DNA from: Candidatus Hydrogenedentota bacterium
GTDB taxonomy: Bacteria > Hydrogenedentota > Hydrogenedentia > Hydrogenedentales > CAITNO01
DNA: 40,584 nucleotides
Assembly: GCA_018056705.1 (NCBI GenBank)
Contig: JAGPFE010000026.1
Span: forward strand, 1-40,584
Reading direction: 5' to 3'
This document shows positions 1 to 7,549 of the stretch, in pieces. The translations under genes were made by a program, and so were the position numbers. Every line of letters begins with the position of its first letter. The stretch's first letter is position 1. The notes beneath the pieces are model-generated. The model was given only the letters and a program-made list of their open reading frames with translations, was not told the DNA's origin and searched no databases.

Positions 1-136
1 AAGTGAAGGCGTTGTGTGGGGCAGCGTCCCAGATTTTCTGGCACGAGATAATTTCAGGCCTATTCCCCGCGGTCGCGGGAAGCGCCAGAAACGCCACGAG
101 CAGGCATTGCATGGAAACGTAGGTGATCCAGCGCAT
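1..136 (-). CDS. Exo-alpha-sialidase-like protein, N-terminal fragment (runs off window start)
   Basis: Forty-five codons are visible before the window edge. The start ATG (134-136) follows a strong Shine-Dalgarno sequence, AAGGAGGAT on the minus strand (143-151). The first ~24 residues form a Sec signal peptide (hydrophobic core CLLVAFLALPATAG), so the product is exported. The mature N-terminus contains KIWDAAPHNAFT, which matches the opening motif of many BNR-repeat sialidase/neuraminidase-like proteins of Planctomycetes and related bacteria (typically KIWDxAPHNAFTDL). These enzymes remove terminal sialic acids, or related sugars, from glycans. The motif is seen; the activity is inferred, since no catalytic residue is in view. 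The gene follows a heparinase-like gene on the same strand and probably belongs to the same glycan-degrading cluster. Confidence 0.6.
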   Translation of the reverse strand, partial: MRWITYVSMQCLLVAFLALPATAGNRPEIISCQKIWDAAPHNAFT

Positions 137-205
137 GTCCAGATCCTCCTTCCATCCGGAAAGCATAACTGGCTGAAGCGGGTTCAATCAACCGTTGATT
201 CAGGA

Positions 206-2032
206 TTACTTTGAGGATTCAAATGTCAGGGTAAACCGGAATATGCCTTCTTTTTCCACCGGTCTCGTGACGGTCAACCGAGTGAGCGTGCCACTTATAT
301 CGTTTTCCTGGCAGGCTTCGCGCAGGTCTTCCATCGCGAAGGCGCCATCCAGGGACGTAATGATTAACTGTCCTTCCGCCGACTGGATTCGGACAGTACG
401 ATCTTCGATGGTGACGGGCTGCCAGGTCACCAGGGCTTCTTCCACGGAATGCGCCCCTTCCCGGAAGACAAAGTGATCTTCCAGGGTAAGCCCCTCGGCA
501 GAAAAAGCGATCCGGCGGGTGGCTGACTGCAGGGAATCGTTGTCCCATGCCCGGGTAAAATCGATTTGGAGGCCTTTTTCTCCGTCCTGTCGCAGGGTTC
601 CCGCGTATCGTGATCCTGCGGCCTGCAGTTGACCGTCTATTCTGGGGACGCTGTGGCCATACGAGGACGCGAAGGGATTTTCGTACCGTTTCGCGCTGAA
701 ATAGTCCCGGGAGTATCGCCCCGGTCCAGGATCGCACAGGTAGATAAATCCGCCGACGCGGAGGATAAAACTGCCCACGTCATTGTGGTTATGGGGTTCG
801 GCGTTGTGTCCGGCCTTGGCGGCAAGCACCGCTTCCTGCCCGCACAGGGTACCCGTGAGACGGGCGATACCCGACGCGGGGAACCACATGTCGGTGATTG
901 GCGGCAGTTCCGTTTTTTCGCCGTCCCACCACAGCAGGTTCCGCAGGGTGGTGACCAGGCGCCAGCTCGCGCAGTCCCCGGCAAGGGCGAGCAGCGAAGT
1001 TTCCCCGGTTCGTTCAGCCAGTCGAGCGGCAAGGTAAGGCATGACCGAAGCGGATGGGTGGCTGTCGGAAAAACTGGCGAACAACCCGGGTCCCATCACC
1101 ACGCTGAAGGGATACCGCGCGATGGCCGCCAGCTTAGGATGAGCGAGGAGATCGAAGTGTCCTCCCGTGCGTGCCCGCAGCATTTCGGCGAAGGCCACAT
1201 AGTGAAACAGGCCATAGTTCCAGTACCCAATACCTTCCAGGCATACGCCATCCGGCTCGAAAGCCCGGTCAAGATACCGGTACAGTTGCTGAATCACTGT
1301 TTTCAATGCCCGCGCCTTGCGCTCGGGGTCCGGTTCCAGGACCAGGAACTGCTCTCCAATGGATCCCGCGCATACCCCGGTCCAGTTGTTCCTGCCCGAG
1401 GCCCAGGAGTATCGGTCTCCCTCTTTCAGGTAGGGATCCAGGATCCGAAGGGTGACCTCCCGTTGAATGCGTTCACGTATTTCCCCGGGCAGGCGATCGC
1501 CCAGCAGCAGCGCCGCGTGGGCCAGTTCCGCGCCGGTTTCCGCGGCGAACAGGTCGATGAAACGTTCTCCCCGTTCATGGGCCGGCAGCACCCACGTGCT
1601 TTCTTCGCATATGCTCCAGATGAGATCGCATACGCGGGGTATCCGGCTGTCGTCACCATCCAGCCATGCCGCCAGAACTTCCCGGGTCATCAGTTCCCGC
1701 TTTTCGTAGTAGGGCTGCTGATAGGGTTCCCGGGCCCCGGTTCGATGATATTCCCGGTAGAGGGAATAAGTGGTCTGCGGAATGTCGGTTCGTTCCCGGG
1801 CTTCCCTCGCCCACTGGAGCAGGGCGGCAGACTGGGGACGGGCCAGCAGATCTGGGAGGGTGAGCGCGGATAATTCCGGGAGCAGGGGATTGGATTGTCC
1901 CCGGATCAGGGCGTTCCGGATTTCCGCCTCGTCGGGTACCGCTGGTGACACTTCGTCGCCCCGCCCGACTTCCTGGCAAAGTACCGTTTTGGCGAGCAGT
2001 ATCGGTAAGAAAATCATGCCGGGTGAGTGCAT
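206..2032 (-). CDS. Heparinase II/III-like polysaccharide lyase family protein
   Basis: 608 residues, within the range of heparinase II/III-type proteins. The ATG at 2032 has GGAG about nine bases upstream and opens a short hydrophobic leader, so the protein is probably exported. The N-terminal half is alpha-helical, as in the (alpha/alpha) toroid of the family, with a YSWASGRNNWTGVCAG segment resembling the toroid's conserved N-N-W active-site region. The C-terminal half holds the hallmark HNAEPHNHNDVGSFIL, followed by GGFIYLCDPG and YGHSVPRIDG, typical of the beta-sheet heparinase II/III domain (PF07940 type). Family members cleave uronic-acid-containing glycosaminoglycans or alginate by beta-elimination; the exact substrate cannot be read from sequence. 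It sits between a sialidase-like and a phosphodiesterase gene, all on the minus strand, consistent with extracellular glycan scavenging. Confidence 0.85.
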   Translation of the reverse strand: MHSPGMIFLPILLAKTVLCQEVGRGDEVSPAVPDEAEIRNALIRGQSNPLLPELSALTLPDLLARPQSAALLQWAREARERTDIPQTTYSLYREYHRTGAREPYQQPYYEKRELMTREVLAAWLDGDDSRIPRVCDLIWSICEESTWVLPAHERGERFIDLFAAETGAELAHAALLLGDRLPGEIRERIQREVTLRILDPYLKEGDRYSWASGRNNWTGVCAGSIGEQFLVLEPDPERKARALKTVIQQLYRYLDRAFEPDGVCLEGIGYWNYGLFHYVAFAEMLRARTGGHFDLLAHPKLAAIARYPFSVVMGPGLFASFSDSHPSASVMPYLAARLAERTGETSLLALAGDCASWRLVTTLRNLLWWDGEKTELPPITDMWFPASGIARLTGTLCGQEAVLAAKAGHNAEPHNHNDVGSFILRVGGFIYLCDPGPGRYSRDYFSAKRYENPFASSYGHSVPRIDGQLQAAGSRYAGTLRQDGEKGLQIDFTRAWDNDSLQSATRRIAFSAEGLTLEDHFVFREGAHSVEEALVTWQPVTIEDRTVRIQSAEGQLIITSLDGAFAMEDLREACQENDISGTLTRLTVTRPVEKEGIFRFTLTFESSK

Positions 2033-2056
2033 GGCGGCATCTCCTTCCCTTGGTTG

Positions 2057-2947
2057 TCACGACGAGGGCGTGAAATCCCGATCCATTAGCAGGTCGCGCA
2101 GCGCGTTCAGGTTGTCCGCGTTCAGCAGGTCGACGCCAGCTTCTCGAAGAACTGGCCAGAGCACCCATGGCCTGGGTAATCCCCAGAAACGGATCATCAC
2201 GCCGCGTTCATGCGCCTTGTGAACCAGGTCGCGTAACCGTGCCCGTTCGTTTTCCGGCATGTCGCCTTTTCCGGTCCACGTGAACACGCTGCTCCAGCCG
2301 GCGCTGACCAGTGGAACGCGGTGAGCGTTCAGGTCGGTGTCCAGTTCACCGGGATTGCCGTCGATGGCCGCAAGCCGTTCGGGACGTTGAAAAAGCCGCT
2401 CCCTGGGCGCGCCTCCGGATATAATCACGGTCACGGCTCCCTCGCGGGTGTCGGTATCAGTGAACACGGTGAGCATTTCCCGGTACCGATCCAGCAGGTT
2501 CAGCAGGGCGTCCATGGTCGCGTCATCGCCGGTCTTGAAGTCGATCAGCAGGATAAAACGCCCCCCGTAACCGGGATATACCCTGCCACCGTTCTGGTTG
2601 ACCCGTTCTCGAAGCGGGTTCAGGTACATGGCTTCCAGCGTGTTTTCCGGGCGGCACTGGTCCGCGTCATGGGCTACCAGCAGTACGCCGTCAACGAGGT
2701 GAATGTCCGCTTCCACGCTGCAGAATCCTTCCCGCAACGCGTCGAACAGGGGGCGTTTACGGGTGTAATCGTTATGGGAATGGGCCCGGGGAAGCACGAT
2801 CAGGCCGTCCGGCCCGGTGGATGCCACGGTGTCCGGTGGGGGCAGGGATGAAGGAGCCGCTGAAAGAGGCGGGGCCGCGTGAATGGCCGCCATGACCATG
2901 CCGGAAATCCAGGCGCACAGGACAGCGTGACGCCACGTCTTGAACAT
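2057..2947 (-). CDS. Glycerophosphodiester phosphodiesterase / PI-PLC-like family protein, secreted
   Basis: 296 residues starting at ATG 2945-2947, with a weak AAGGAAA ribosome site upstream. Residues 1-30 form a signal peptide (AVLCAWISGMVMAAIHAA). The mature protein opens with RAHSHNDYTRKRPLFDAL and then VEADIHLVDGVLLVAHD. This is the His...Glu-x-Asp...His pattern of the TIM-barrel superfamily that includes glycerophosphodiester phosphodiesterases and bacterial PI-PLCs, in the subgroup written as HxHNDY...RPL. Later motifs include FILLIDFKT (beta-strand with an acidic ligand) and the C-terminal LNADNLNALRDLL. The predicted role is hydrolysis of a phosphodiester such as a deacylated phospholipid outside the cytoplasm. 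Substrate is not determined. It is co-oriented with the flanking heparinase and TPR-peptidase genes. Confidence 0.8.
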   Translation of the reverse strand: MFKTWRHAVLCAWISGMVMAAIHAAPPLSAAPSSLPPPDTVASTGPDGLIVLPRAHSHNDYTRKRPLFDALREGFCSVEADIHLVDGVLLVAHDADQCRPENTLEAMYLNPLRERVNQNGGRVYPGYGGRFILLIDFKTGDDATMDALLNLLDRYREMLTVFTDTDTREGAVTVIISGGAPRERLFQRPERLAAIDGNPGELDTDLNAHRVPLVSAGWSSVFTWTGKGDMPENERARLRDLVHKAHERGVMIRFWGLPRPWVLWPVLREAGVDLLNADNLNALRDLLMDRDFTPSS

Positions 2948-3032
2948 GCGTGTTTCCTTGCTCGCGTGAGATTGCCAAAATTAGACCGGCGCAGGGGAAA
3001 TCGGGTTTCCGGGGCGTAGGGAAGGGCGAGCG

Positions 3033-4286
3033 TTACTGGTACCGCGCGGCAAGATCCCGGTCGAGAATCCTGTAGTTCCGCCGGTATACTTCCTGAAGGG
3101 CCTGTTCGACCGGCTTGTTTCGGGAGATTTCCTGGAGCAACTGGGTCATCCGGGCACGCCCGAAACGGTTCCAGAGCATCTCTACCGCCGCCCGGGCATG
3201 CAGGTAGGCCATGGAAACGTCCTCCCGGGACAGGGCGTTGATGTTTACGGATTCCAGTTCCCGGAGCGAAGGGACGGACCCCGCCTGAAACAACTGGCGT
3301 AACCGCGCTTCGTCCTGGGGCGTGGCGGAACGGGACAGGAATTCCGCCAGCCCTTCGTTGATCCACCATGGCACATTGGGGCCGCCCGCCTGCCGGATGA
3401 CCACGTGCGTGTATTCATGGGTCAGGCGACGCCGCATTTCTGCTTCGGGAATCCACGTGCCGTCGTCCTGGGTCAGGGGCGCGCGGATCTTGCCATCGTA
3501 AAGGGCGCCCACGTGACTCTGCTGCAGCGTGGCTTCGGAAAACTGCCCCGCGTAATAAAAGATCGCGTGGATCGGGGGCGGTGGAAACACGCCCCCCAAC
3601 TGGCGGCCGATGTCCACGTATGCCCGGTCAAGGATCTGGGTTACCATGGCCCGGATCTGGGCGGGTACATCGGGTGGGTACGTGACCTGGAAATGCCGGG
3701 AACGCCACTTGTCGAAACCGGTTTCGACGGATTCTTCCCGGAAGGCTTTGCGGTATCTTTCGGCAAGGGCGGTCCGTCCGGGATCCACCTCCAGCACGTA
3801 CTCCCATTGCGCCCGGGCGGAAGAGAGGTCATTATCCCGGTAATAGGCCTCACCCAGCAGTTCATGGGCGTCCGGATCGCCTGGCTTCATGGTAATAGCC
3901 TGTTCGAGGTAGCGGATTGCGGCGTCCACGTCGTTCAGGCGCAGGTAATACGCGCCCAGTTGCAGCCGAGGAGACGCGTTGTCCGGCTCTACGCCCGTGG
4001 CGTTTTCCAGCAGTTTTATGGCTGCCCGTAGTTCACCGGCGCGCGCGTGCTGGTCCGCCCGGGCCTGGTAGGCATTGCAGAGGTTCCGGCGTACGACCGG
4101 GCTGTTCGGATCCCTGTTGTACGCCTGCTCGAACAGTTCAATCGCCCGATCATAACTGCCGGCATTGTAGGCGTCCACTCCGGCATTGTTGATATCCACC
4201 GTCCTTACGTCGGCAGTAACCGCGGGGGAAAAGCCCAGCGTGCTCACGATCCAGCAGGCCAGCAGGGGCAGGTAAAATCGGGTCAT
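3033..4286 (-). CDS. TPR-repeat protein with C-terminal peptidase MA-like HExxH domain
   Basis: 417 residues. A signal peptide (MTRFYLPLLACWIVSTLGF...) places it outside the inner membrane. Residues ~35-185 carry four to five TPR motifs (for example AVDIN-type starts such as GVDAYNAGSYDRAIELFEQAY and repeats ending in ALxxxPxNxxA), which usually mediate protein-protein contacts. The C-terminal half is a zinc-peptidase-like domain: HEYTH at residues 290-294 is HExxH, followed by WWINEGLAEF near 308-316, which supplies the third zinc ligand in peptidase-MA/gluzincin families. It overlaps the ridA-like gene by four bases (4283-4286), so the two are translationally coupled. The natural substrate is unknown; a role in envelope protein processing is an inference from TPR plus metallopeptidase architecture. 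Confidence 0.8.
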   Translation of the reverse strand: MTRFYLPLLACWIVSTLGFSPAVTADVRTVDINNAGVDAYNAGSYDRAIELFEQAYNRDPNSPVVRRNLCNAYQARADQHARAGELRAAIKLLENATGVEPDNASPRLQLGAYYLRLNDVDAAIRYLEQAITMKPGDPDAHELLGEAYYRDNDLSSARAQWEYVLEVDPGRTALAERYRKAFREESVETGFDKWRSRHFQVTYPPDVPAQIRAMVTQILDRAYVDIGRQLGGVFPPPPIHAIFYYAGQFSEATLQQSHVGALYDGKIRAPLTQDDGTWIPEAEMRRRLTHEYTHVVIRQAGGPNVPWWINEGLAEFLSRSATPQDEARLRQLFQAGSVPSLRELESVNINALSREDVSMAYLHARAAVEMLWNRFGRARMTQLLQEISRNKPVEQALQEVYRRNYRILDRDLAARYQ

Positions 4287-4678
4287 GAGTTCCGTATCGC
4301 TATGGCTTCAACTTCCACTTTAATATCCAGCGGCAGGCGCCCCGCCTGCACGCAGGTACGGGCGGGACAGTGTTCCGGAAAGTATTCCCGGTAAACGGCG
4401 TTGAACCGCTGGAAGTCATCCATCGACGCCAGAAAGGCGGTTACCTTGACTACCTGCTCCAGGGAGGAACCAGCGTCTTCCAGAACCGTTTTGAGGTTGT
4501 CGAGCGTCTGGCGGGTTTCCTCTTCAATCGATCCCCTAACCAGGCCTGATCCATCTGGCTTTAAGGGACCCTGGCCGGACACGAACAGAAAAGGTCCCGC
4601 TGCCACCGCGTGGGAATAGGGTCCAGCCGCCGGCGCGGCATGGGGCGCGAACACGCACTCCTTTTTAACTTGATCCAT
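4283..4678 (-). CDS. RidA family reactive intermediate (enamine/imine) deaminase
   Basis: 131 residues, the normal length for the YjgF/YER057c/UK114 (RidA) family. The start ATG at 4676-4678 is preceded by CAGGAAAC on the minus strand. Characteristic segments are AAGPYSHAV near the N-terminus, LFVSGQG, the helix EEETRQTLDNLKTVLEDAG, VVKVTAFLASMDDF, and the C-terminal CPARTCVQAGRLP followed by VEVEAIA. The Arg in PARTCV corresponds to the catalytic arginine that holds the substrate carboxylate in archetypal RidA proteins. The family hydrolyses 2-aminoacrylate and related enamines released by PLP enzymes; some subgroups lack that activity. It is cytosolic, homotrimeric by family, and translationally coupled to the downstream peptidase-like gene, though no functional link is obvious. 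Confidence 0.9.
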   Translation of the reverse strand: MDQVKKECVFAPHAAPAAGPYSHAVAAGPFLFVSGQGPLKPDGSGLVRGSIEEETRQTLDNLKTVLEDAGSSLEQVVKVTAFLASMDDFQRFNAVYREYFPEHCPARTCVQAGRLPLDIKVEVEAIAIRNS

Positions 4679-4802
4679 GGTTTGTTTCCTGGGTTACCTG
4701 TCGCATGTCATCACGGTACCATGTGTCCACCCGTTGGCGCAACGGCTTACGCTGTTGCAACGTCCTGGAGACGCGCGAGGACGACAATCCCTTCCGGTGA
4801 CT

Positions 4803-5459
4803 TCATGCGCCGCGGATCATTTCGCCCGGGGGAGAAACGATCATACCGGGGATTGTCATCGAAGGGAACACGGCTTCCGGCGCGTTCTTTGGCGTATGGA
4901 ACCGGTTCTCTCCGCGCCTTTCAATCCGCGCGCGCTGCTCTTCCAGGGCCTGTTCGGCCAGTTTCCTTCGGGCCTCCATTTCCGCCCGGGTGGCCGCCGC
5001 CGCCACGTTACGGTCCTGGGGCGAAGGATCGGCCGGCGCGAGCGCCGCTCGCCGGACCTGCTGCATCTTGGCAATGGTGGCCTCTGGCGTGCGGGCTGGG
5101 CTGACGTCGATCGACACCTCGCCTCCCGTGGCGTACATTTTGCCGTCCGGGCCGCGGACATAGGTATACTGGGCGCCGCCCCGGACATATCCACCCCCCG
5201 CGGCCAGATGGGCCTGTTCATGCTGGCGGACCCGCCGGTCCATGTCCCGCAGCCGCTGAAGTTCCCGTTGTTCCGTGTCCGACGATGGCTCCCGCTTTGC
5301 GGCACCTGCGGACGACGTTTTTTCACCCGTGTAGCCCCCCGGGGATGGAACTTCCTCCCTGCCGGATGGATCGTACCGTTTCACGATGGTCGCGTCCGAC
5401 GCGGAGACGGGGCGTAACACGTTAAGCGTCCTTTTGTTTTCCTGCCGCAATTGTACCAT
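4803..5459 (-). CDS. SprA-related family putative metalloprotease
   Basis: 218 residues without a convincing signal peptide or membrane segment. The central part reads RLRDMDRRVRQHEQAHLAAG, then GAQYTYVRGPDGKMYATGGE, then VSIDVSPARTPEATIAKMQ, then RRAALAPADPSPQDRNVAA. This order is the signature of the SprA-related family (PF12118), often labelled putative metalloprotease CJM1_0395 family. HEQAH provides an HExxH zinc motif. Function is not established for any member that I can name. The N-terminal ~65 residues are charged and low in complexity. The start at 5457-5459 has GGGGGA directly abutting the ATG, a poor ribosome-site spacing, so the true start may be further in. It is divergent from the cytochrome peroxidase gene. 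Confidence 0.75.
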   Translation of the reverse strand: MVQLRQENKRTLNVLRPVSASDATIVKRYDPSGREEVPSPGGYTGEKTSSAGAAKREPSSDTEQRELQRLRDMDRRVRQHEQAHLAAGGGYVRGGAQYTYVRGPDGKMYATGGEVSIDVSPARTPEATIAKMQQVRRAALAPADPSPQDRNVAAAATRAEMEARRKLAEQALEEQRARIERRGENRFHTPKNAPEAVFPSMTIPGMIVSPPGEMIRGA

Positions 5460-5505
5460 TCCCCCGGTACGCGGGTTCTTCCTGTCAATCTAACTGAACA
5501 TTAAT

Positions 5506-5558
5506 TCTGATAAGTGATTGACAAATCATGCGAAAAGATTTACACTAACCTTATCAGA
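5506..5558 (+). promoter_or_regulatory. Sigma70-type promoter of the peroxidase gene, flanked by a perfect 9-bp inverted repeat
   Basis: The -35 box TTGACA (5518-5523), a 17-base spacer and the -10 box TACACT (5541-5546) are near consensus. Predicted transcription starts near 5553, leaving an ~18-base leader with ribosome site GAGGAGAAAG before ATG 5571. TCTGATAAG (5506-5514) and CTTATCAGA (5550-5558) are exact inverted repeats flanking the promoter, 44 bp centre to centre. A second dyad, TGATT-GACA-AATCA (5515-5528), overlaps the -35 and loosely resembles a CRP/FNR-type half-site arrangement. The positions are seen; regulation is inferred. Confidence 0.65.
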
Positions 5559-5570
5559 GGAGAAAGAGTC

Positions 5571-6953
5571 ATGAAGAAAAAGGTCATCGTCGCGGTAATC
5601 GTCATTCTGGTCGCGGGGTTGTTTTTCCCCGTGTACAACCTGCTGGTACCATTGGCCCCCACGGCATTGGCCAAGGTGAAAACCGGCGACGCCGTCACGG
5701 ACCGGGCCATCGAAATTCTGGAAAACAAGTGTGCCATCTGTCACACCACGACGGATGTCACGCTGCCATTTTATGCCATGTTTCCCATCGCGAAGCAGTT
5801 GACCCGGTATGACATCCAGACCGGAACAAGACATGTCAGTTTTTCCAGGGAATTCATGCCGGATGAAGCGGGTATGCCCGTCAGTGAAGCGACCCTGGCC
5901 AAGGTGGAATACGTGCTGGCCGATGGTAGCATGCCCCCGATGCGGTACCTGATTCTCCATTGGAATCACGCCTTGGCCGCGGATGAAAAAGAGGCCCTGC
6001 TGGCCTGGACCCGGAAAACCAGGGTGGAAAAACACTCCTCCGCCGGGATTCCAGACAACCTGATGGGAGACATTCTTCGGCCGTTACCGGATAGCCTGCC
6101 CGTGGATGCCGCCAAGGCGGCGCTCGGGGATAAATTGTTCCACGACAAGCGGCTTTCGAAAGACAATACCATTTCCTGCGCGTCCTGTCATGACCTGGCC
6201 AAGGGCGGCACGGATCAGTCCCAGTTCGCGACCGGCGTGGGCGGCCAGAAGGGAGATATCAACTCGCCGACGGTCTTCAATGCCGCGTTTAACTTCAAAC
6301 AGTTCTGGGATGGCCGTGCGGCTGACCTGCAGGCCCAGGCCGACGGGCCGGTAAACAATCCCATTGAAATGGCCTCGAACTGGCAGGAAGTGACCGAAAA
6401 ACTGAACCAGGACCAGGATTTCACTCAGGCGTTCCTGGCGGCCTATCCCGACGGTTACAACAAGAACAATTTCACCCACGCCATAGCCGAGTTCGAAAAA
6501 ACGCTGCTGACCCCCTCGGCCTACGACCGTTTCCTGAGGGGGGATCAGAACGCCCTGACGGACGCGCAGAAACGGGGGCTGATGGCGTTCAAGCAGGCTG
6601 GGTGCGCGAACTGCCACTGCGGCGAAGCCCTGGGCGGACGTTCTTTCGAAATCATGGGATTGCGGGGAGACTACTATGCCGAACGGGGAAAGGGTACCGC
6701 GAAGCCCGATTTTGGCCGTTTCAACGTCACCGGAAAGGAAGAAGACCGTTTCCGGCTGAAGGTCCCCGTGCTGCGTAACGTCGCGCTGACCCACCCGTAT
6801 TTCCATGACGGAACGGTCAACGACCTGGAAAAAGCGGTGGATATCATGTCCCGCCTGCAGGCCGCCAAGCCGCTGACTCCGGCCCAGGTCAAGGACGTGG
6901 TGGAATTTCTCAAGGCCCTGACGGGCGAATTCCGGGGTCAATCTCTTCAATAA
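5571..6953 (+). CDS. Tri-haem cytochrome c peroxidase (MauG/CcpA family) with N-terminal haem-binding domain
   Basis: 460 residues from ATG 5571, chosen because GAGGAGAAAG sits seven bases upstream and the hydrophobic leader (VIVAVIVILVAGLFF) starts there. The leader is a signal peptide or membrane anchor, so the protein acts in the periplasm. Three c-type haem motifs occur: CAICH (54-58) in an N-terminal haem-binding domain of the kind often found ahead of these peroxidases, CASCH (203-207) and CANCH (345-349) in the two classic di-haem peroxidase domains. Flanking motifs fit the family: LGDKLFHDKRLS, FNAAFNFKQFWDGRA, and RNVALTHPYFHDG. Such enzymes reduce hydrogen peroxide with electrons from small cytochromes, or oxidise other substrates as MauG does. 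The additional haem likely feeds electrons to the di-haem core. It is a single-gene unit with its own promoter and terminator. Confidence 0.9.
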   Translation: MKKKVIVAVIVILVAGLFFPVYNLLVPLAPTALAKVKTGDAVTDRAIEILENKCAICHTTTDVTLPFYAMFPIAKQLTRYDIQTGTRHVSFSREFMPDEAGMPVSEATLAKVEYVLADGSMPPMRYLILHWNHALAADEKEALLAWTRKTRVEKHSSAGIPDNLMGDILRPLPDSLPVDAAKAALGDKLFHDKRLSKDNTISCASCHDLAKGGTDQSQFATGVGGQKGDINSPTVFNAAFNFKQFWDGRAADLQAQADGPVNNPIEMASNWQEVTEKLNQDQDFTQAFLAAYPDGYNKNNFTHAIAEFEKTLLTPSAYDRFLRGDQNALTDAQKRGLMAFKQAGCANCHCGEALGGRSFEIMGLRGDYYAERGKGTAKPDFGRFNVTGKEEDRFRLKVPVLRNVALTHPYFHDGTVNDLEKAVDIMSRLQAAKPLTPAQVKDVVEFLKALTGEFRGQSLQ

Positions 6954-6974
6954 AGCGGAACGGCAACGCGCTGG

Positions 6975-7013
6975 AAAAAACTGCCACGGGCCTGGGGCGC
7001 GTGGCAGTTTTTT
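6975..7013 (+). terminator. Intrinsic terminator after the peroxidase gene
   Basis: CTGCCAC (6981-6987) pairs with GTGGCAG (7001-7007), extended by A6 (6975-6980) against T6 (7008-7013), with a 13-base loop. The stem followed by a T run is a classic Rho-independent terminator. The A/T symmetry makes it potentially bidirectional. Confidence 0.9.
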
Positions 7014-7067
7014 CTTGTCATAACCTGGAGAAGCCGGCAGATTTTTCCGTTTCCGGCGCATGGAGTC

Positions 7068-7083
7068 GGGCAAGGAAATTGCG
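7068..7083 (+). promoter_or_regulatory. Candidate sigma54 (-24/-12) promoter of flgB-flgC-fliE
   Basis: GGGCAAGGAAATTGCG fits the RpoN pattern (TGGCAC-N5-TTGCW): GG at 7069-7070, exactly ten bases, then GC at 7081-7082, with conserved GGCA and TTGC. The predicted start lies near 7094, giving a short leader into the ribosome site ACAGGAG and the GTG start at 7107. RpoN control of flagellar rod and hook genes is common in bacteria. Confidence 0.6.
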
Positions 7084-7106
7084 TGAGGGGTTACAGGAGT
7101 GTAACC

Positions 7107-7511
7107 GTGATAGGACCACTGGAACCATACGACGTGCCATCCATTCTTCAGGCGGGCATGAAGACGGCCTACCTGAACCAGCGGTTGATCGCGAACAACA
7201 TAGCCAATGCCGACACACCCCATTTCCGTCCCACGGAACTCAAGTTTCAGGAAACCCTGCTGGCCCAGTTGCAGGGCAGGGGGATGGTTTCCCTGCGAAA
7301 AAATCATCCGAGGCACATGGCGTTCAGTTCCTTCCGTCCAGAACTGCTCTCGAAATCAAGAACCGCCAAAAACGACCAAAACAACGTTGATCTGGATGAT
7401 CAACTCGTAAAAATGTCGGAAAACGCTTCAAGATTCGGCATGTATACCCGGTTGCTGTCTAAGCGGTTTGCGGAAACGGTGGAGATGCTTCGGCAATTGA
7501 ATCGGGCGTGA
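7107..7511 (+). CDS. flgB: Flagellar basal-body rod protein FlgB
   Basis: 134 residues from GTG 7107, picked because ACAGGAG (7093-7099) is correctly spaced; an in-frame GTG at 7083 lies inside the likely promoter. FlgB is the proximal rod subunit exported by the flagellar type III system and assembled in the periplasm. The N-terminal D0 helix is present: MKTAYLNQRLIANNIANAD followed by TPHFRP, the classic flagellar-axial ANNIANADTP motif. The C-terminal helix (MYTRLLSKRFAETVEMLRQL) is the matching coiled-coil arm. Length matches the family (~130-140). It opens the flgB-flgC-fliE unit, the usual export-order grouping of rod and MS-ring junction genes. Confidence 0.93.
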   Translation: MIGPLEPYDVPSILQAGMKTAYLNQRLIANNIANADTPHFRPTELKFQETLLAQLQGRGMVSLRKNHPRHMAFSSFRPELLSKSRTAKNDQNNVDLDDQLVKMSENASRFGMYTRLLSKRFAETVEMLRQLNRA

Positions 7512-7549
7512 TGATAAAACAAGCGGTTTAAAAAGGGAATAAGTGGTTT

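Noticed and set aside
629..1873. Long open frame on the plus strand opposite the heparinase-like gene
   Set aside because: No family signal, Arg/Pro-rich composition, and full overlap with a well-supported gene. In this GC-rich sequence stop codons are rare on the opposite strand of real genes.
6084..7316. 410-codon minus-strand frame opposite the peroxidase
   Set aside because: It reads through an intrinsic terminator and the flgB promoter and start, and shows no recognisable domain; a shadow of the true genes.
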